From NCBI RefSeq assembly GCF_050948175.1, contig NW_027490131.1:1302001-1366000 (forward strand): a stretch of DNA of 64,000 nt. Reading direction: 5' to 3'. The DNA is from Xylocopa sonorina (Eukaryota; Arthropoda; Insecta; Hymenoptera; Apidae). The translations under genes were made by a program, and so were the position numbers. Each line of letters begins with the position of its first letter. Position 1 is the stretch's first letter. Shown piece by piece: positions 25,248 through 37,445 of the stretch. The notes under the pieces are model-generated. The model was not told where the DNA came from. It was given only the letters and a program-made list of their open reading frames with translations, and did not search any database.

Positions 25248-25855
25248 GTAATAACACAAGAAAACCGAAATCTATGGCTAAATTACACTTGAATTTAATC
25301 CGAAAAATGCTGAAAAATTATCATATGAACATTTCTTAATATCATCAAAGAGACAACAACAATCCATTACGGTCAACAGAACGGCATTTTCCTTCGCTGT
25401 ATGAACCACGAAAAAAAACCGAAATAGAAGGTGCATCGTCATTACGACATACAAGAGACGCGTGTCTCGATATGAATGTAAATATTGTAATGTTGGACTT
25501 TGCGTGGAACCTTGCTTTAGAATTTACCATACCGAGTTGCATTACTAAGAATTAACGTATAATTTGATATCTCACTAACTCAACTGTATTTTTAGTTATA
25601 ATAGCAGTAAAATTTTTTAATATTTATATTTCTGAATACTCAAAATATACTCATTTTTATGTTTTTCATATAATATGACGAAACAGTTGTTACATAGCTC
25701 TCAAAAAAGTATATACACAAGAGAATTCCAAGGTGCCAATGAAAGACGTAAGTGCGAACACCGAAACCTACAGATGCGTAATATGCACACTGCATGGCGC
25801 GGTGCCCCGTTCAGTGGCGCTACTGGCACGGAAAGGACTGCCGTAGCGAAAGGTA

Positions 25856-26217
25856 TAAGTAAACATTTCAGGTTAGTGTATATATTTAAACACGTCAAGA
25901 ACTTTCTATAAACGTAAATAAAATGTCCCCTCCAAATACTATATTACATTTAACACCCTACCTACCTAATTATATATCGTTTCATGATATTTTACATAAA
26001 CATTTCAATTTGGTATATATATTTACACATATAATATATCTCAGCTGTTTGGGAATAGAATATCCCCACTAAATACATTACATCACCCAAAATTCTATCT
26101 AATTTTATAGCACTTTATGACGTTTTAAATAAAGATATTTAATCAGTATATATACTTACAATATTCATATATTATCTCTAATTCTAAATACTACCGCCCC
26201 TATAAATGCTCCATTAG
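25856..26217 (+). repeat. Satellite 2 array, right flank of piggyBac-4
   Basis: Resumes with GTAAACATTTCAGGTTAGTG, the block expected next after the left flank stops at ATTTCGTGATGTTC. About 2.5 monomers follow before satellite 1 takes over near 26218. Confidence 0.8.
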
Positions 26218-29200
26218 CTTTAATCTACTATGCAATGCATTATGCTCATCTGCTTTTACAATTCAAATGAATGTAAATTCTACAGAGCCATGCAACGGGA
26301 TGGCGCTTCATAGTACCTGCGTCTCAAGGCAGCAGAGTTCTAATGGTCCATGCTATCTGGTGGCAGATCTCATTTCATCGTTCGATCAGCGTTTTTATAG
26401 ACTTTGATACGCTGAAACGAGATGCGCCATGTCGTTGCATGGAACTGTAAATTTCACGTTATTTTAAAGCAGAAACAGATAAGCATTTTGCTATGCATAG
26501 CAGTCTACAGACTACATCCCTTGAAACGTTCAAGTGAGATGCACCATCGTAATGAATGGTGCATTAGAACGCCATTGCGTCGACAAGCAGACACTATGAG
26601 GGGTCATCCTGTTGCATGGAAATGCAGAATTTACATTCTTGTGAAGTGTAGATGCAGATAAGCATAACGCGTTGCATTGAATATTACAACTTATTATGAA
26701 ACATTGTAATGAGATGCCACATTGCGTTCAATGATGTATTAGAACTCTATTGCGTCGACACGTAGATACTTAGAAACGTAAATCCGTTTTAAGGAAGCGT
26801 AGGATTCACATTCTTTTGCAGTGTAGGAGCAGATAAGCATAATGCGATGCATAGAGCATTACAACCTAGTTACTTACTTTGAACTGTTGAAATGAATTGT
26901 AATATTACGACGCCTGAAGAATGCCTTATGATTACTAGCTTCAAAGAATATGATTAACTTCACTTCAAAATAAATCACTTATAAAATGAATAAATCGCTT
27001 CAAAAGAATATGAATAATGTTCTTTCTTGCAAAGGAATCGCGTTTCTTGATATCTACGTGTAGAAGCAATAGAGTACTAGTACTTCATTCAACGGAATGT
27101 CGCATCTCATTTCAGACATACAAAATATCATGTAATATTCAATGCAAAAAGTTATGCTTTTCTGCTTCTACACTTCAAAAGAATGTAAATCCTGCATTTC
27201 CTTGCAAAGATATAGCGTTCCTATATGCGTACGGGTTCAAGCAATAGATTTTTAATAGTTCATTCAACGCGATGTCGCATCTCACTTCAATGTTTCATGA
27301 TAAGATGTAATTTTCAATGCGACGTGTTAAGTTTATTCCGTACAATCCTACACATCGAGAGAATGTAAATCCCACACTTCCATGCTACGAGATAACGTTT
27401 CTAGGTGTCGAAGCAATAGAGTTCTAATACTTCATTTGTGGCGATGTCGCATTTCATTTCAATGTTTCGTAATAAGATGTAATACTCTATGTAACGCGCT
27501 CTTTGTATCTGCATCTACACTTCAAAAGAATGTAAATCCTGTACATCCTTGCTACGGAAGAGCGTTTCTAGGTGTCTGCGTATCTCAGCAATAGATTTCT
27601 ATTACTTCATAAAATAAAACGCGATAATACATCACATTTCTATGTTTCATGACAATATGTATCATTAAATGCAACTCGTTATTTTTCTTTCGTCCACACG
27701 ACTAAAGGATTTAAATCCCATACTTCCTTTCTACAGGATAGCGATTCAAGATGCCTAGGAATCGAAGTAATAGTGTCCTAATACTTCATAAAACGCGATA
27801 TCGCATCTCAATTCAATGTCTTGTGATAAGATGTAATATTCCCCGCAACACGTTATATTTGTCTCGACTACACGTCAAAAGGATGTAAATGCCACACTTC
27901 CTTACTACGGAATAGCGTTTCTAAATGTGCACGTACCGAAGCAATGTAGTTCTAATGCTTCACAAAACACGATATGGCATCTCGTTTCTATGTTTCACGA
28001 TTAGATGTAATATCAATGCAACGCGTTATGTATGTCTCGAAAGCACTTGAAAAGAATGCAAAGCCCACACTTTCTTGCTGCGGAACAGCGTATCTAGATC
28101 TTGCTTCTAAATATCGAAGCAATGGAGATCTAATTATTCATAAAATGCGATATCGCATTTCATTTCTATGACTCGTGGTGAGATGTAATATCAATGCAAC
28201 GCGTTATGCATATCTCGTCAACACTTCAAAGTAAAGTAAATCCCACATTTCCTTGCCGCGGAACTGCGTTTCTAAATGTGTACGTATCGAAGCACTAGAG
28301 TTCTAATGCTTCATAAAACGGGATATCGCATCTCATTTCTGTGTTCCATGATAACATTAAAATCAGTACAACGCGTTACATCTCGTCAATACATCAAGAG
28401 AATGTAAATCCCAAACTTCCTTGCGGTGGAATAGCGCTTCTAGATGTCTACATATGGAAGCAATAGAATTCTGATGCTTCATAAATCGCGATATCGCAAA
28501 TCATTTCTATGTCTCATGATATGATGAGATATCAACGCAACGCGTTGTGCATATCTTGTCTGCACATCAACAAAACGTAAACGCCACACATCCTTGGTGC
28601 AGAATAGAGTTCCTAGATGTCTACGTTTCGAAGAAGTGGAGTTCTTATACTTCATAAAACGCGATATTGCATCTTTCTATCTCTCATGATAGGATGTAAT
28701 ATTCCATGCAGAGCGTTAGGTATATATCGTATAAACTTCAAAAGAATGTAAAAACCACACTTCCTTGCTGCCGAATAGCGTTTTTAAATGTCTACGCATC
28801 GAAGCAATACAGTTCTAATTCTTCGTAAAACGCGATGTAGCATCCCATTTCTATGTCTTATGATAGGGTGTAATATTGAATGCAACGCATTATGCTTACG
28901 TGCTTGCACCCTTCACAAGAATGCGAATCCTTCACTTCCATGCTTTGGGATAATGTCCCTAGGTGTCTGCATGTCGTAGCAATAGGGTTTCAATTCTTCA
29001 TTCAACGCGATATTGCATCTCATTTCAATGATGCATGTTAAGATGTAATATTCAAAGCAACGCATTTTGTTTGTCTGCTTCTACATTTCAAAAGAGTGTG
29101 TGTGCTACACTTTCTTGCTTAGGTATAGCCTTTCTCATGCTTCATGCATCGCGATATCGCTTTTGATATCAACAGTTCAAAGGAAGTTAGTATGTTGTGG

Positions 29201-30020
29201 AGCTTTATGCATCGCATTATGCTTGTTTGCTTCTGCACCTCGAACGAATGTGAATCTCAAACGTCCTTGTAATGGGATAGCGTTTCTAGATGTTTATGGG
29301 CCGAAGCAATAGAGTTATAATACTCTATTCATCGTGATGTCGAATCCGAATTCAAAGTTTCATGATAAGATGTAATATTCATCGCAACGCGTGATTTTCA
29401 TCTGCTTCTATACTTCAAAAGTATGTGAATTCTACAGTTCCATGCAACAGGGTGGGGCTTTAAAGGTTCTACGTATCAAAGCAATGGAGTTCTAATGCTT
29501 GATGCAATGCGATGACTCATCTCACACCAGCGTTCCAAAGTAAGTAAGTTGTATACTTCTATACATGGAGTTATGCCTGTCTGCTTCTACGATTTGAAAG
29601 AATGTGAATTCCACAATTCTATGCAACTAGATGGCGCTTTATAGTGTCTGCTCATCAAAGCAGTTGTTTTCTAGTGTTCCATGCAATGCAATGATATATC
29701 TCATTTCAGCGTCTGAAAGTAAGTAATATGGTATCCTCTATGCATAGCACTATGCTTATCTGATATTATACTTCATTAGAATGTGAAGTCTACAGTTCCA
29801 TGCATTAGGATTGCCCTTTAATGGGTCCACTTGTCAATGCAATAGAGTTACAATGCTGCATGCAATGCGATGGCGCAACCAATTTCAACGTTTCATAGTA
29901 AGTATGCTGTATTCTTCTATGCGTACCATTATACCTAGGTGATTCTGTATTTCAAAAGAATGTGGATTCTACTTATCCATGCAACGCGATGGCGAGATCT
30001 TATTCGCTAAAGCGTCCCAT
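26218..30020 (+). repeat. Satellite 1 arrays: forward, short reverse block, forward
   Basis: 26218-26400 is forward, about 26400-26900 reverse, and about 26950-30020 forward. From 26950 to about 29340 the monomers are a distinct subfamily with CGCGATATCGCATCTCATTT, GATAAGATGTAATATTC, CAACGCGTTATG and CTTCCTTGCTACGGAATAGC; spacing is about 174 bp. From about 29400 the older subfamily (GCATTATGCTTATCTGC, CATGCAACGGGATGG) returns. The many 60-100 codon Cys-rich ORFs are satellite frames. Confidence 0.85.
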
Positions 30021-30029
30021 TTTCATGCC

Positions 30030-30500
30030 GCATTTTTTGTATCGCATATTGTATATTGTAACTTATATCGCGAAGCGGGCGGCGATCCCCGGTGATTCGC
30101 GGCGTGTTACGTAATTTCGCGTAGCGCTTGTTAGTTAATCCCACGTCGAGGCCATAAATAAAGAAGCCGTGACTTCAGTATCCCACGACCCGAGTGTGTG
30201 TACTCAGCTAGGCGTAGTCGAAAGGAGGAGCATTTCGAAGTTTCGAGGGTTGTTCCGCTCCGCATTTTCTGAGGCCGTGTAGACTATTTCTTTGCTGCTT
30301 TCTGCGCAGCTGACGCTCAAGAAACTAGTACTCGCAGTTTCGAAATACCCCCCGTTTCGGTGATTATTTTTGCGTTCGCGAGCTCGTGAAAAGTTGTACG
30401 TTAGCGGATACCTTGTAACGATAGATCGCTTTAGATTAAAGTACGTTTTACATCTTAAAGCATTTGGATAATTAACCCCTTCGAGCTTCCCTGACATACT
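30030..30500 (+). repeat. LTR-like inverted repeat, left member
   Basis: Pairs in inverted orientation with 30950-31430. Shared blocks: CCGCATTTTT, TTATATCG, a TATA-like AAATAAAGAAGC followed by CTTCAGTATCCC (arthropod initiator TCAGT), CGTAGTCGAAAG, GCATTTCGAAGTTTCGAGGG and TTCGAAATACCCCC. A promoter-like core suggests an LTR or another mobile-element 5' end. The minus-strand ORF 30204-30497 is not supported as coding. Confidence 0.6.
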
Positions 30501-30949
30501 GTAGATAGGTTTGCGTCACAACTGATAGAGACCATCACTTTACATAGATATATGGAACACACATAGCTTTAAACGTAGAACTGAGAATCTGAGAACTTAC
30601 TTTGAAACGGACGACATAAAGAACAGTCTAACCAAACGTAATCGAACCGATTTTTCAATACTAATCTTATCATGTTTAACTTATCCTGCAAACCATTAAA
30701 ATGCCCTTCGAACAGTGTTTATTCACAGTGAAAATGCATTTAAAATTCTCTATCGTATTACGGAAAAATGAACATACCAATTCATTTTTAAAAATGAAGG
30801 TAACCATCAAATGACCAACATACCTACACTTACAAAAAAACTATTTTCATCAACGGATGGGCCCTTTGTACTGTGCAATTTTATCTCAGCAATGATGAAC
30901 AAAGTTAAATTTAATATTACGATGTTTAATATTGTGACGGTGTTCCCGT

Positions 30950-31430
30950 TACGATTCGCAAGAAGGGGTAATTATACCAGTAATAAGGGATGTAGAACAG
31001 TTTTAATCCGGTGTTAGGTAGGTGTACAAAATATGCGCGTGCTTACACTTTCCGCGGATTCGCCAACGCAAAGTAAAAGAACAAGATAATTGCCTAACCA
31101 GGGGGTATTTCGAAGCTGCGAGGCTGGGACTTTTTGGGCGCCAGCTACTCAGGAAGTAGCAAAAACTAATGGACTACACAACCCGGGGAAACCCGGGGCA
31201 GAACAACCCTCGAAACTTCGAAATGCTCCTTCTTTCGACTACGTCTAGCCAAATGCGCAAATTCGGTTCGCGGGATACTGAACTCACCGCTTCTTTTTAT
31301 ATTGCCCCGACGCGGAATTACTAATAAGGACTACTAACTGTTACGCGGTACGCTGCGAATGACCTGGGATCAACACCCGTTATACGATATAAAATACAAT
31401 ACATAATATCAAAAATGCGGCAGGAAAAAC
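30950..31430 (-). repeat. LTR-like inverted repeat, right member
   Basis: Reverse complement of 30030-30500 with substitutions and indels. Read on the minus strand it has TATAAAAAGAAGCGG, then TTCAGTATCCC, then GGAGCATTTCGAAGTTTCGA, and then TGGCGCCCAA near 31137, which resembles a lysine-tRNA primer-binding site for about ten bases only. The pair brackets exon 1 of the RING-like copy B. Confidence 0.6.
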
Positions 31431-32200
31431 TGGACGGTTAAGCGTATATGGACTCACGCTCTCCTTTGCAGGCTCCTGAATGCTGATTCTCTCTCTCTCT
31501 CTCTCTCTCTCTCCTTTACTTTCTCTCGTTTTCAAAACCGCTCGCTTGTCAAATCTGGCTCGTCGCTTGCTAACTCGCTCGCTCAATGAATCCGCTGGTG
31601 GTCCTCGGATCTCCTAGATCCTCCTTAGAGCACCTTGGTGGGGTAGGCTGTACGCTTCGATATTATTCGGGGCATCGATCGGTGGATTTTGGGGATCTTC
31701 TCATCTCGCCCCCTGGGGTGTCTTTAGGGGGAGGGGGTCCTTCTGATCATTTGATTTGCGGCGCGTATCGCGCGCCGCTCTTTCCACGGCTCACCTGCAA
31801 GTCCGCTGTACTCTTGAACTTCTCTCTTAGTGTGTTCAGGGGGAGGGGGGGTTCTTCTCACACCCAAAAACCATCCTATGCGTCTCCATGGACGATGGCA
31901 GCGGTAATATCTTCGCAAGGCCATGGATAATATCCCGCGGTCTGCTTATCCGATGAAGGGACGTCTTTTGGATCGTTTCTTCCATCAGCTCGGCAGTCTA
32001 ATCCTTAAGATAAAGAGAGAAGAGAAAAAGGGGGAGGGAAGGGGAAAAGTTTCTACCATCGTGTACCTCATGCTTCTCACAAATACAGCTATCGCGATGG
32101 TCCGCGTCGCGCTTCCCGCATAGGTGGTGATCAGCGAGCTAAGCTAACCGAAGCAGGGGGGGGGGGGGTAAAGCGAGTCTTGTGACGACACCACGTCACA
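31431..32200. other. GC-rich insert in intron 1 of RING-like copy B
   Basis: Absent from the right arm. It holds a TC dinucleotide run (31489-31513), two related G-rich stretches of AGGGGGAGGGGG type (near 31722 and 31836), a perfect 8-bp hairpin GCGGCGCG/CGCGCCGC (31758-31778), and a run of about 15 G at 32155-32169. ORFs at 31586-32123 on either strand show no family resemblance. Confidence 0.45.
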
Positions 32201-32940
32201 ATATGTTCCTTATAATATATTTGGTTTTCTGTAATTTAGCCAAAAAACAGTGTTCACGATATCGGCAGATGAATGTACTTGCCTTAGAATTACAAGAGCC
32301 TACAATATCGAAAGTAGAATATTTCTTTGCTCCGCTGACCGAATCACTGAAAACGTTAAGTAAAGTGCGTGCCTTTCAAAACAGTCAGATGCAAATTACG
32401 ATACAACGTTTCCAAGAAATGGTACGTGTCACTCCTTTTTCATCTCCGTTTTTTTAATCAAAGGAAATTTAATTGAAATATCCGCAAAATTTAAAGACAA
32501 AAAAGTTATTATAATCTTATGCAACATATATGATGGTGATAAAGGATAAGTATATGGAACTGAGATTAGAAAGTAGCGAGCAGAAAAAGAAACTGGTAGA
32601 ACTGCAAAGTAGAAATATACATCCCTCAAATGCTGCTTCTACGTCGATAAAATCTGTTAAATAAACAACTATTGCAAAAATCAGGTATAATGAATATTAT
32701 TCCTGCTCAAAAGCTATAACAGAATTGGATCGAAATGGATATAAGACAGGAATTTATATCTATACATTCTATTCTATACAAAGGCAAATATTTCAAACAG
32801 AAAAAATGTATTACTTACAAATTACTTATGTTCGTAGAGATCTTACTAATTCAGGCTTCTCGTCTTGCAGAACTAATCATTCCTTTAACATGGAAAGGGG
32901 TTGTGGAATAGGAAAAGGTTTTCATATTACATAGCCTTAC

Positions 32941-34699
32941 TCGATATGTCGATTGGATCACATAACACGGGACACTAATTCCATCTACACTTTTAGACAT
33001 TAAATATATAATTGCAGCAACATATGTAATACCGTTTTAAGCATTGTCTAATTACTTACATATATGCCTAATAAATATATGTTAATAGAATAAGTTGCTT
33101 TACAAAAGAGTAAAAGAATCTGAGTATTACAAATCTGAGCATTACATAACAAACGTGCATTACATACATAATGTTACATGTAACAAAAGATGAAGACCAA
33201 AAAGAACGTACATAAGTTAAATCCACAATGCGGTCATAGAGATGCAGAAGCAGCAAAAATTCCAAGCAATAATTAACAAAAATCAAAGAGGGGAAGTGAA
33301 AATCCATCTCCTTGATGATGATAAGAAACAAGTCTGCCTCATTTACTACAATATCCCAAACAACCAGCGATTGGCACGCCAAGGACAACAGATGGAACGA
33401 ATTCCGTGGCAAAACTGTGCAAAGACAATGCCCCTACTTAGTTCTCGTAACGGCATACTCTCAGTACTGTGCCGACACGCGTAACACGGCACTATTAATG
33501 CACCGCGATATAGTACACGGGTTACACGGTCGTGGCAATGACACTATTAGCTGACCATAGCTACATGCGTGGTAGTGGCGTGGACTGACATTTACTAATG
33601 GGAAAACTGATTCCATAAAAATTATAAGCGAATATGAAAAATGACTAAACCAAGCAATTTATTTATCTTGATTCCAAAATAGATACACCGGCACGAAACG
33701 AAGATGTAAGAACTCGATTTAATTATTTTCTATAAACTAGCTCAATACGGCGATTTTTTCGATAAAGTCGTTAATTACTTTATCATAAAAATATATACAT
33801 TTATTTTCTATGTATTTTTCTCAATTCACCGTTACAAATTCATGCAATTGAGGGTTATATAAAATACGATGACACCATGTTACTTAAGAAACTGCACAAG
33901 ATGATGCTAGGGACGCAACAGCATGTATTTTTATTTTATAAGTAATATTTTATCTTATAAATAATATTTTTAGTTTATGACAGATGGAAAGAAATATATA
34001 TGACTCTCTCAATAACTATAAATATTGGGAAACAACTATCAAAATGTCTGTCAATACTCATATGTTGAACATCTAGTGACATTTAATGGTTTTAATTTGT
34101 ATGAAACCACAGGTTCCCCATTACCAAATGTGACCCAACGTCATTGCTGAGAAGATTCATGAATTGAGCGATGACACGTGTTTCACAATAGTGCTGGCGC
34201 TGCGCGATTCACACGGAGTTTTATGCTAGTCTAGAACGTGCTGGTTACACGTTCTCACATTTTAACTAACGAATCCGGTCACAGATGGCTACGGATCAAC
34301 TGACACTCCTCCGAAGTGACAATATAATACTAGTATGGAGTCGCCATCATTTTGCCGTTTGTTATCTTGGATGCTTTTTAGAGCATTACTCGGAATTGAA
34401 TTTATGCATAACTGCATAGAAACGATATCATATACTTTCATAATCAATGAGATATAAGAATATAAAACGAAGATCTATCTACTCGTACCAAGAGTAAAGA
34501 TAGTGTTTGATACTCAAGGTTCGTTGTAAATTACAATCAAGCAGTTAATATATCAAATCACAGCACATAGTAAATTACTGAAAGTATAATGATAGGAATA
34601 GTAAGAAAAACATATTTATTTGTTAGATGTTTATAAATTCAAATTTAAAAGTCCAATTTACATTTAATATATTATTGTTTAGCAAGGTGATTTAATGTT
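32941..34699. other. Arm sequence with no recognised gene
   Basis: Has a clear inverted counterpart at about 61560-63170. The block 33242-33560 is the best conserved and carries overlapping ORFs in two frames (for example NKSASFTTISQTTSDWH), but the right-arm copy has stops and no family is recognised. 34130-34330 is GC-rich and conserved between the arms, possibly the old promoter or 5' exon region of the downstream SLC25A26 copy. Confidence 0.4.
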
Positions 34700-35240
34700 G
34701 TTTCAAATAGGCGTGGAGAACTAGCTGGTACTTCTGCCAGTGTAATTTCATTTCTGCTGGATACAGTAAAAACACATTTACAATCTAAGCAAGGTTTCAT
34801 TAGATCTGGTGGATTTTCCAAATTTTAGAAAGGGATGATGGCAGTAGTAGTTGGTTCAACGCCAGGCGATAAACATATACAACAAGCAAAGTAACGTAAA
34901 CGGATTTAAGATGTTCAAGATTATATAAATGAAACTATTACACTTTTCTAATCCATGTAGCGTTTCTGTTCTTTGTAACTTAGAAAGAGTCTTAAGAATG
35001 TAACGCCATGTAAAGAAGTTTGGAAACAAAGAAAGCAGGCCTTAATCTCAGATAAAGGAACCTTGGATCTGTTGTGTATCGTGGTTACCGGCGTGCTGCT
35101 TTAAGGGATATGTCATTCGGTTTTAATTTTCTAAACGAGAACAATTCAAATAAATCTGGAGTCGACACATTGCAAGAAAAATTCTACCAGTTAAAATTGC
35201 TGTATGCAGTGTAAGAGCAGCTTCACATCTCCTTAATATT
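34700..35240 (+). pseudogene. SLC25A26: SLC25A26-like mitochondrial SAM carrier pseudogene, left copy
   Basis: The intact protein exchanges S-adenosylmethionine across the inner mitochondrial membrane. Piece 1 (about 34713-34890) follows an acceptor-like CAAATAG and reads GELAGTSASV, LLDTVKTHLQSKQGF, RSGGFSKF, stop, then VVVGSTPG. This matches the first carrier repeat of SLC25A26 (PLDTxKTRLQS-QGF, GGF, GS-P). Piece 2 (about 34995-35200) has EVWKQRKQALI, then after a small shift YRGYRRAALRDMSFGF, matching the second repeat (EVxKQR, YRGY-STVLRDxPF). A stop, frameshifts, a lost signature Pro and a missing third repeat make it dead. The assignment comes from recalled family motifs. Confidence 0.7.
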
Positions 35241-36290
35241 CTACAGAAAATCTTATGTTATTTTACTCGATTTACAAGAATCGAAACCATGAAACATATT
35301 ATGTGGTATTTCTGCAACTGCTGCTATATATACACGCGCGCGCGCACACACACACCCACACACACGGACATACGAAATCCATCAAGATTAAAGATACTGT
35401 GTATGTATTGTAGGATGCGTACAACAAGAAATGACTATTACATGGGTAAATTGTAGATTTCCATTTGTAATTGATAATTAGATTATAAACATTTATATGC
35501 TTTTATCGGAAATTTAAATACATCAAAATTGCGGAACGCAGGTGTGTAAATATCACTTTGCGATCTCATTTCATTTTGGCAGTTATACTTATATGTAAGC
35601 ATCCATCCAGACATAAAGCTTGATAATCTTTCAACTATAAAATAATTATAAAACATTAGACTTTTTCCTGGTATTGGTCTATTTTATCATTTTCGGAACT
35701 TGTGAAGCAGCTAGAACTATAACAACAAAGTACTTTATATCTTTGCTCATTGTTTAAAAAAAGAAAAATTAAATGTGAATAACTATGTTCATTTTATTAT
35801 AAATGTATGAGTAAAGATCAATCTATATAATTCAATATTTTCAAACGCAATTTGTTTAATTTTTATCATTTAACGTTACGAAATATATTAGAAAAATATA
35901 TAAAAATATATTTTACTTTAGCTTTTTAATATTTAAAATATTTTATATTATCATATTAAAATTTTACAAAAAGTAACAAAATTTTTATAAGTAGGAATGA
36001 TTTTTCCTTAATTAGTTAATATGTCGGTTTCTTTTAAGAAAACGATATTCAATTATTCAAAGTAAGTTTCGACTTTTAATTGACCATTAATATCTCTTAT
36101 TTCATTGTTTTTCGTAGATCAGCGCTAATTTTCAACTATTCCATTACAACTTTGCCGATGCGAGTATCAATTCCCCGAAAGATATATAATATTATATTAC
36201 TAGTAAATTTATTTTGCATTTCTAATTAATTTGAATGTAAAAAATATTTTTTTGATGAGAAAGCATTGCGAGAAAATTTTGAGAAACCAT
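35241..36290. other. AT-rich arm sequence with a CA/CG microsatellite
   Basis: Very AT-rich, with no coding signal. A CG then CA dinucleotide run lies at about 35335-35372; its right-arm counterpart is the TG run at 55788-55804. The rest aligns with about 54900-55900 in reverse. Confidence 0.5.
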
Positions 36291-36299
36291 TTTTAATGT

Positions 36300-37035
36300 T
36301 GTACCTAGTGGTTGACTAGGTTCTCCTCTCCCTGCCGCATCTTTCTACCATTTTTAAGATCCAAGAACCGTGTACCGGCTTCATCACCTTTAAAATTTAC
36401 GAAATTTACATATTGTAAATTTTTGCAAATGTGATATTAATTAACTTCTGAATTACGGTTGCTTGGGCAAAAAATCAGACTGATCTATGACGTGCTGTAA
36501 TGTACGAAGACCAATAAATTTTTTTTAACATAATGAACAATAGATAATATTTGAGCTTACAGTTTTGTTAACGAACTCGTTGTTTAAATTAATTTGTATA
36601 TATAATTATCCAAATCTATCTGTTCCAAATTCTCCTCTAGCGAGGAATCAGGCATCAACTTATCTTATCAATAATACTTATATTCTGCAAAATAAATTGA
36701 TTTGTTTACTAAAATATATATTATACATTCATATATTAATTGTAAACCTTTATTTAATTATTCACATCTAGATTACACGCATAATGGGTAAAATCAGACA
36801 TTCCTTCAGTTTTTTTTATATCGCCTCATCGATTAAAGACTGATTTACTGTCCTCGCAAAATAAAACTGTACATTGCATCATCCATTATTTCCAGCTTCC
36901 CATTATAATTTTGTGATTCTTGCTGGTGTTGCTTGTGATTAATAATCCATAAATTATCGATGACTGGAGTTACCAACAACCGATAACGTATGATATCACA
37001 CACGAGTGGTGTAACCAATAATAGGTAACTCAAGA
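36300..37035 (-). pseudogene. HSDL2: HSDL2-like pseudogene, left copy
   Basis: Two minus-strand pieces. One at about 36920-36849 reads ESQNYNGKLEIMDDAMY and aligns with the end of the SDR domain in the right copy. The other, at about 36392-36310, reads GDEAGTRFLDLKNGRK, resembling the start of the SCP2 domain (GxxPGTWFLDLKNG). The rest of the SDR domain is replaced by the 41-bp minisatellite. It ends at TAA like the right copy. Confidence 0.6.
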
Positions 37036-37200
37036 CTTATCAACGACTGGAGTTTCCTGCGGTCGAAAACTCACGATATATCGACAGTAGGTGATGCATG
37101 AGGTCGATAACTCATGATATTATAATGGCCAGTATTACCAATAGTCGGTAATTCAAGAACTATCGACGGTTGACATTGCCAACTATCGATAATCCATTTC
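36950..37200 (+). repeat. 41-bp minisatellite, left arm
   Basis: Units beginning AAAACTCACGATATATCGAC, ATAACTCATGATATTATAAT and GTAATTCAAGAACTATCGAC each measure 41 bp and end in GTCG or ATCG. A counterpart with the same unit in reverse is at 53280-53455. Divergence between units is high. Confidence 0.75.
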
Positions 37201-37204
37201 TTTC

Positions 37205-37445
37205 TTGGCTTAACTTAATCTATCATCCTCTAAAATTAATTTAAACCAAGCTAACCCTAGTTACACCTAATCTGACTTACCCTGCCTTCACTCAAATTTA
37301 ACCCAACCTAACACAATCGAACTTTCCCTCTTTTAAACATAAACAAATCAAACATACGCTTTCTTAAATCTATCCCAACATAACCGAGCAACCTAACAAA
37401 CATTCCCAAACATAACCCAACCTTAACTGACCTAGCGTAACCTAA
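37205..37445 (-). repeat. Degenerate CCTAA-type (TTAGG-like) tract, left arm
   Basis: Rich in CTAACC, ACCTAA and CCCAACCTAAC words but never a clean tandem array. The reverse counterpart 53036-53275 includes GCTAGGTTAGGTTAGGTTG. Such tracts are common inside insect genomes, so this is not evidence of a chromosome end. Confidence 0.55.

Larger units (their letters stand above)
23527..25854 (+). mobile_element. piggyBac-like element, both ends present (piggyBac-4)
   Basis: Inserted in satellite 2, which continues in phase on both sides. The left terminus CCCTTTCACTACGG (23528) matches the reverse complement of the right terminus CCGTAGCGAAAGG (25841-25853). The flanking TTAA sites have decayed to CTAA and TATAA. 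Three 44-bp subterminal repeats lie just inside the left end. The transposase reading frame, 23990-25247, is broken. Confidence 0.85.
30501..32940 (+). pseudogene. RNF212/Zip3-like RING-coiled-coil gene fragment, copy B
   Basis: Plus-strand paralogue of copies A and C. Exon 1 is 30811 to about 30890 (MTNIPTLTKKL, DGPFVLCNFI). A second piece begins after a good acceptor, TTCTGTAATTTAG, and runs about 32250-32420 with KKQCSRY (second Cys of the pair lost), LELQEPTISKVEYFF and VRAFQNSQMQ. The C-terminal piece 32531-32933 contains ESSEQKKKLVELQSR and one in-frame stop near 32662. About 1.2 kb of foreign DNA sits in intron 1 (30950-32200). The gene name is inferred from RING plus coiled-coil layout. 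Confidence 0.5.

Noticed and set aside
26422..29312. Many 60-100 codon ORFs with similar Cys-rich peptides (for example 27382-27594, 28788-28979, 29067-29312)
   Set aside because: They recur with the satellite period, occur on both strands at equivalent phases, and lack start context or conservation beyond the DNA repeat.
33242..33554. Conserved gene in both arms (NKSASFTTISQTTSDWH frame or QKQQKFQAIINKNQ frame)
   Set aside because: The right-arm copy has stops in both frames and I recognise no family; conservation is no higher than in neighbouring non-coding arm DNA.
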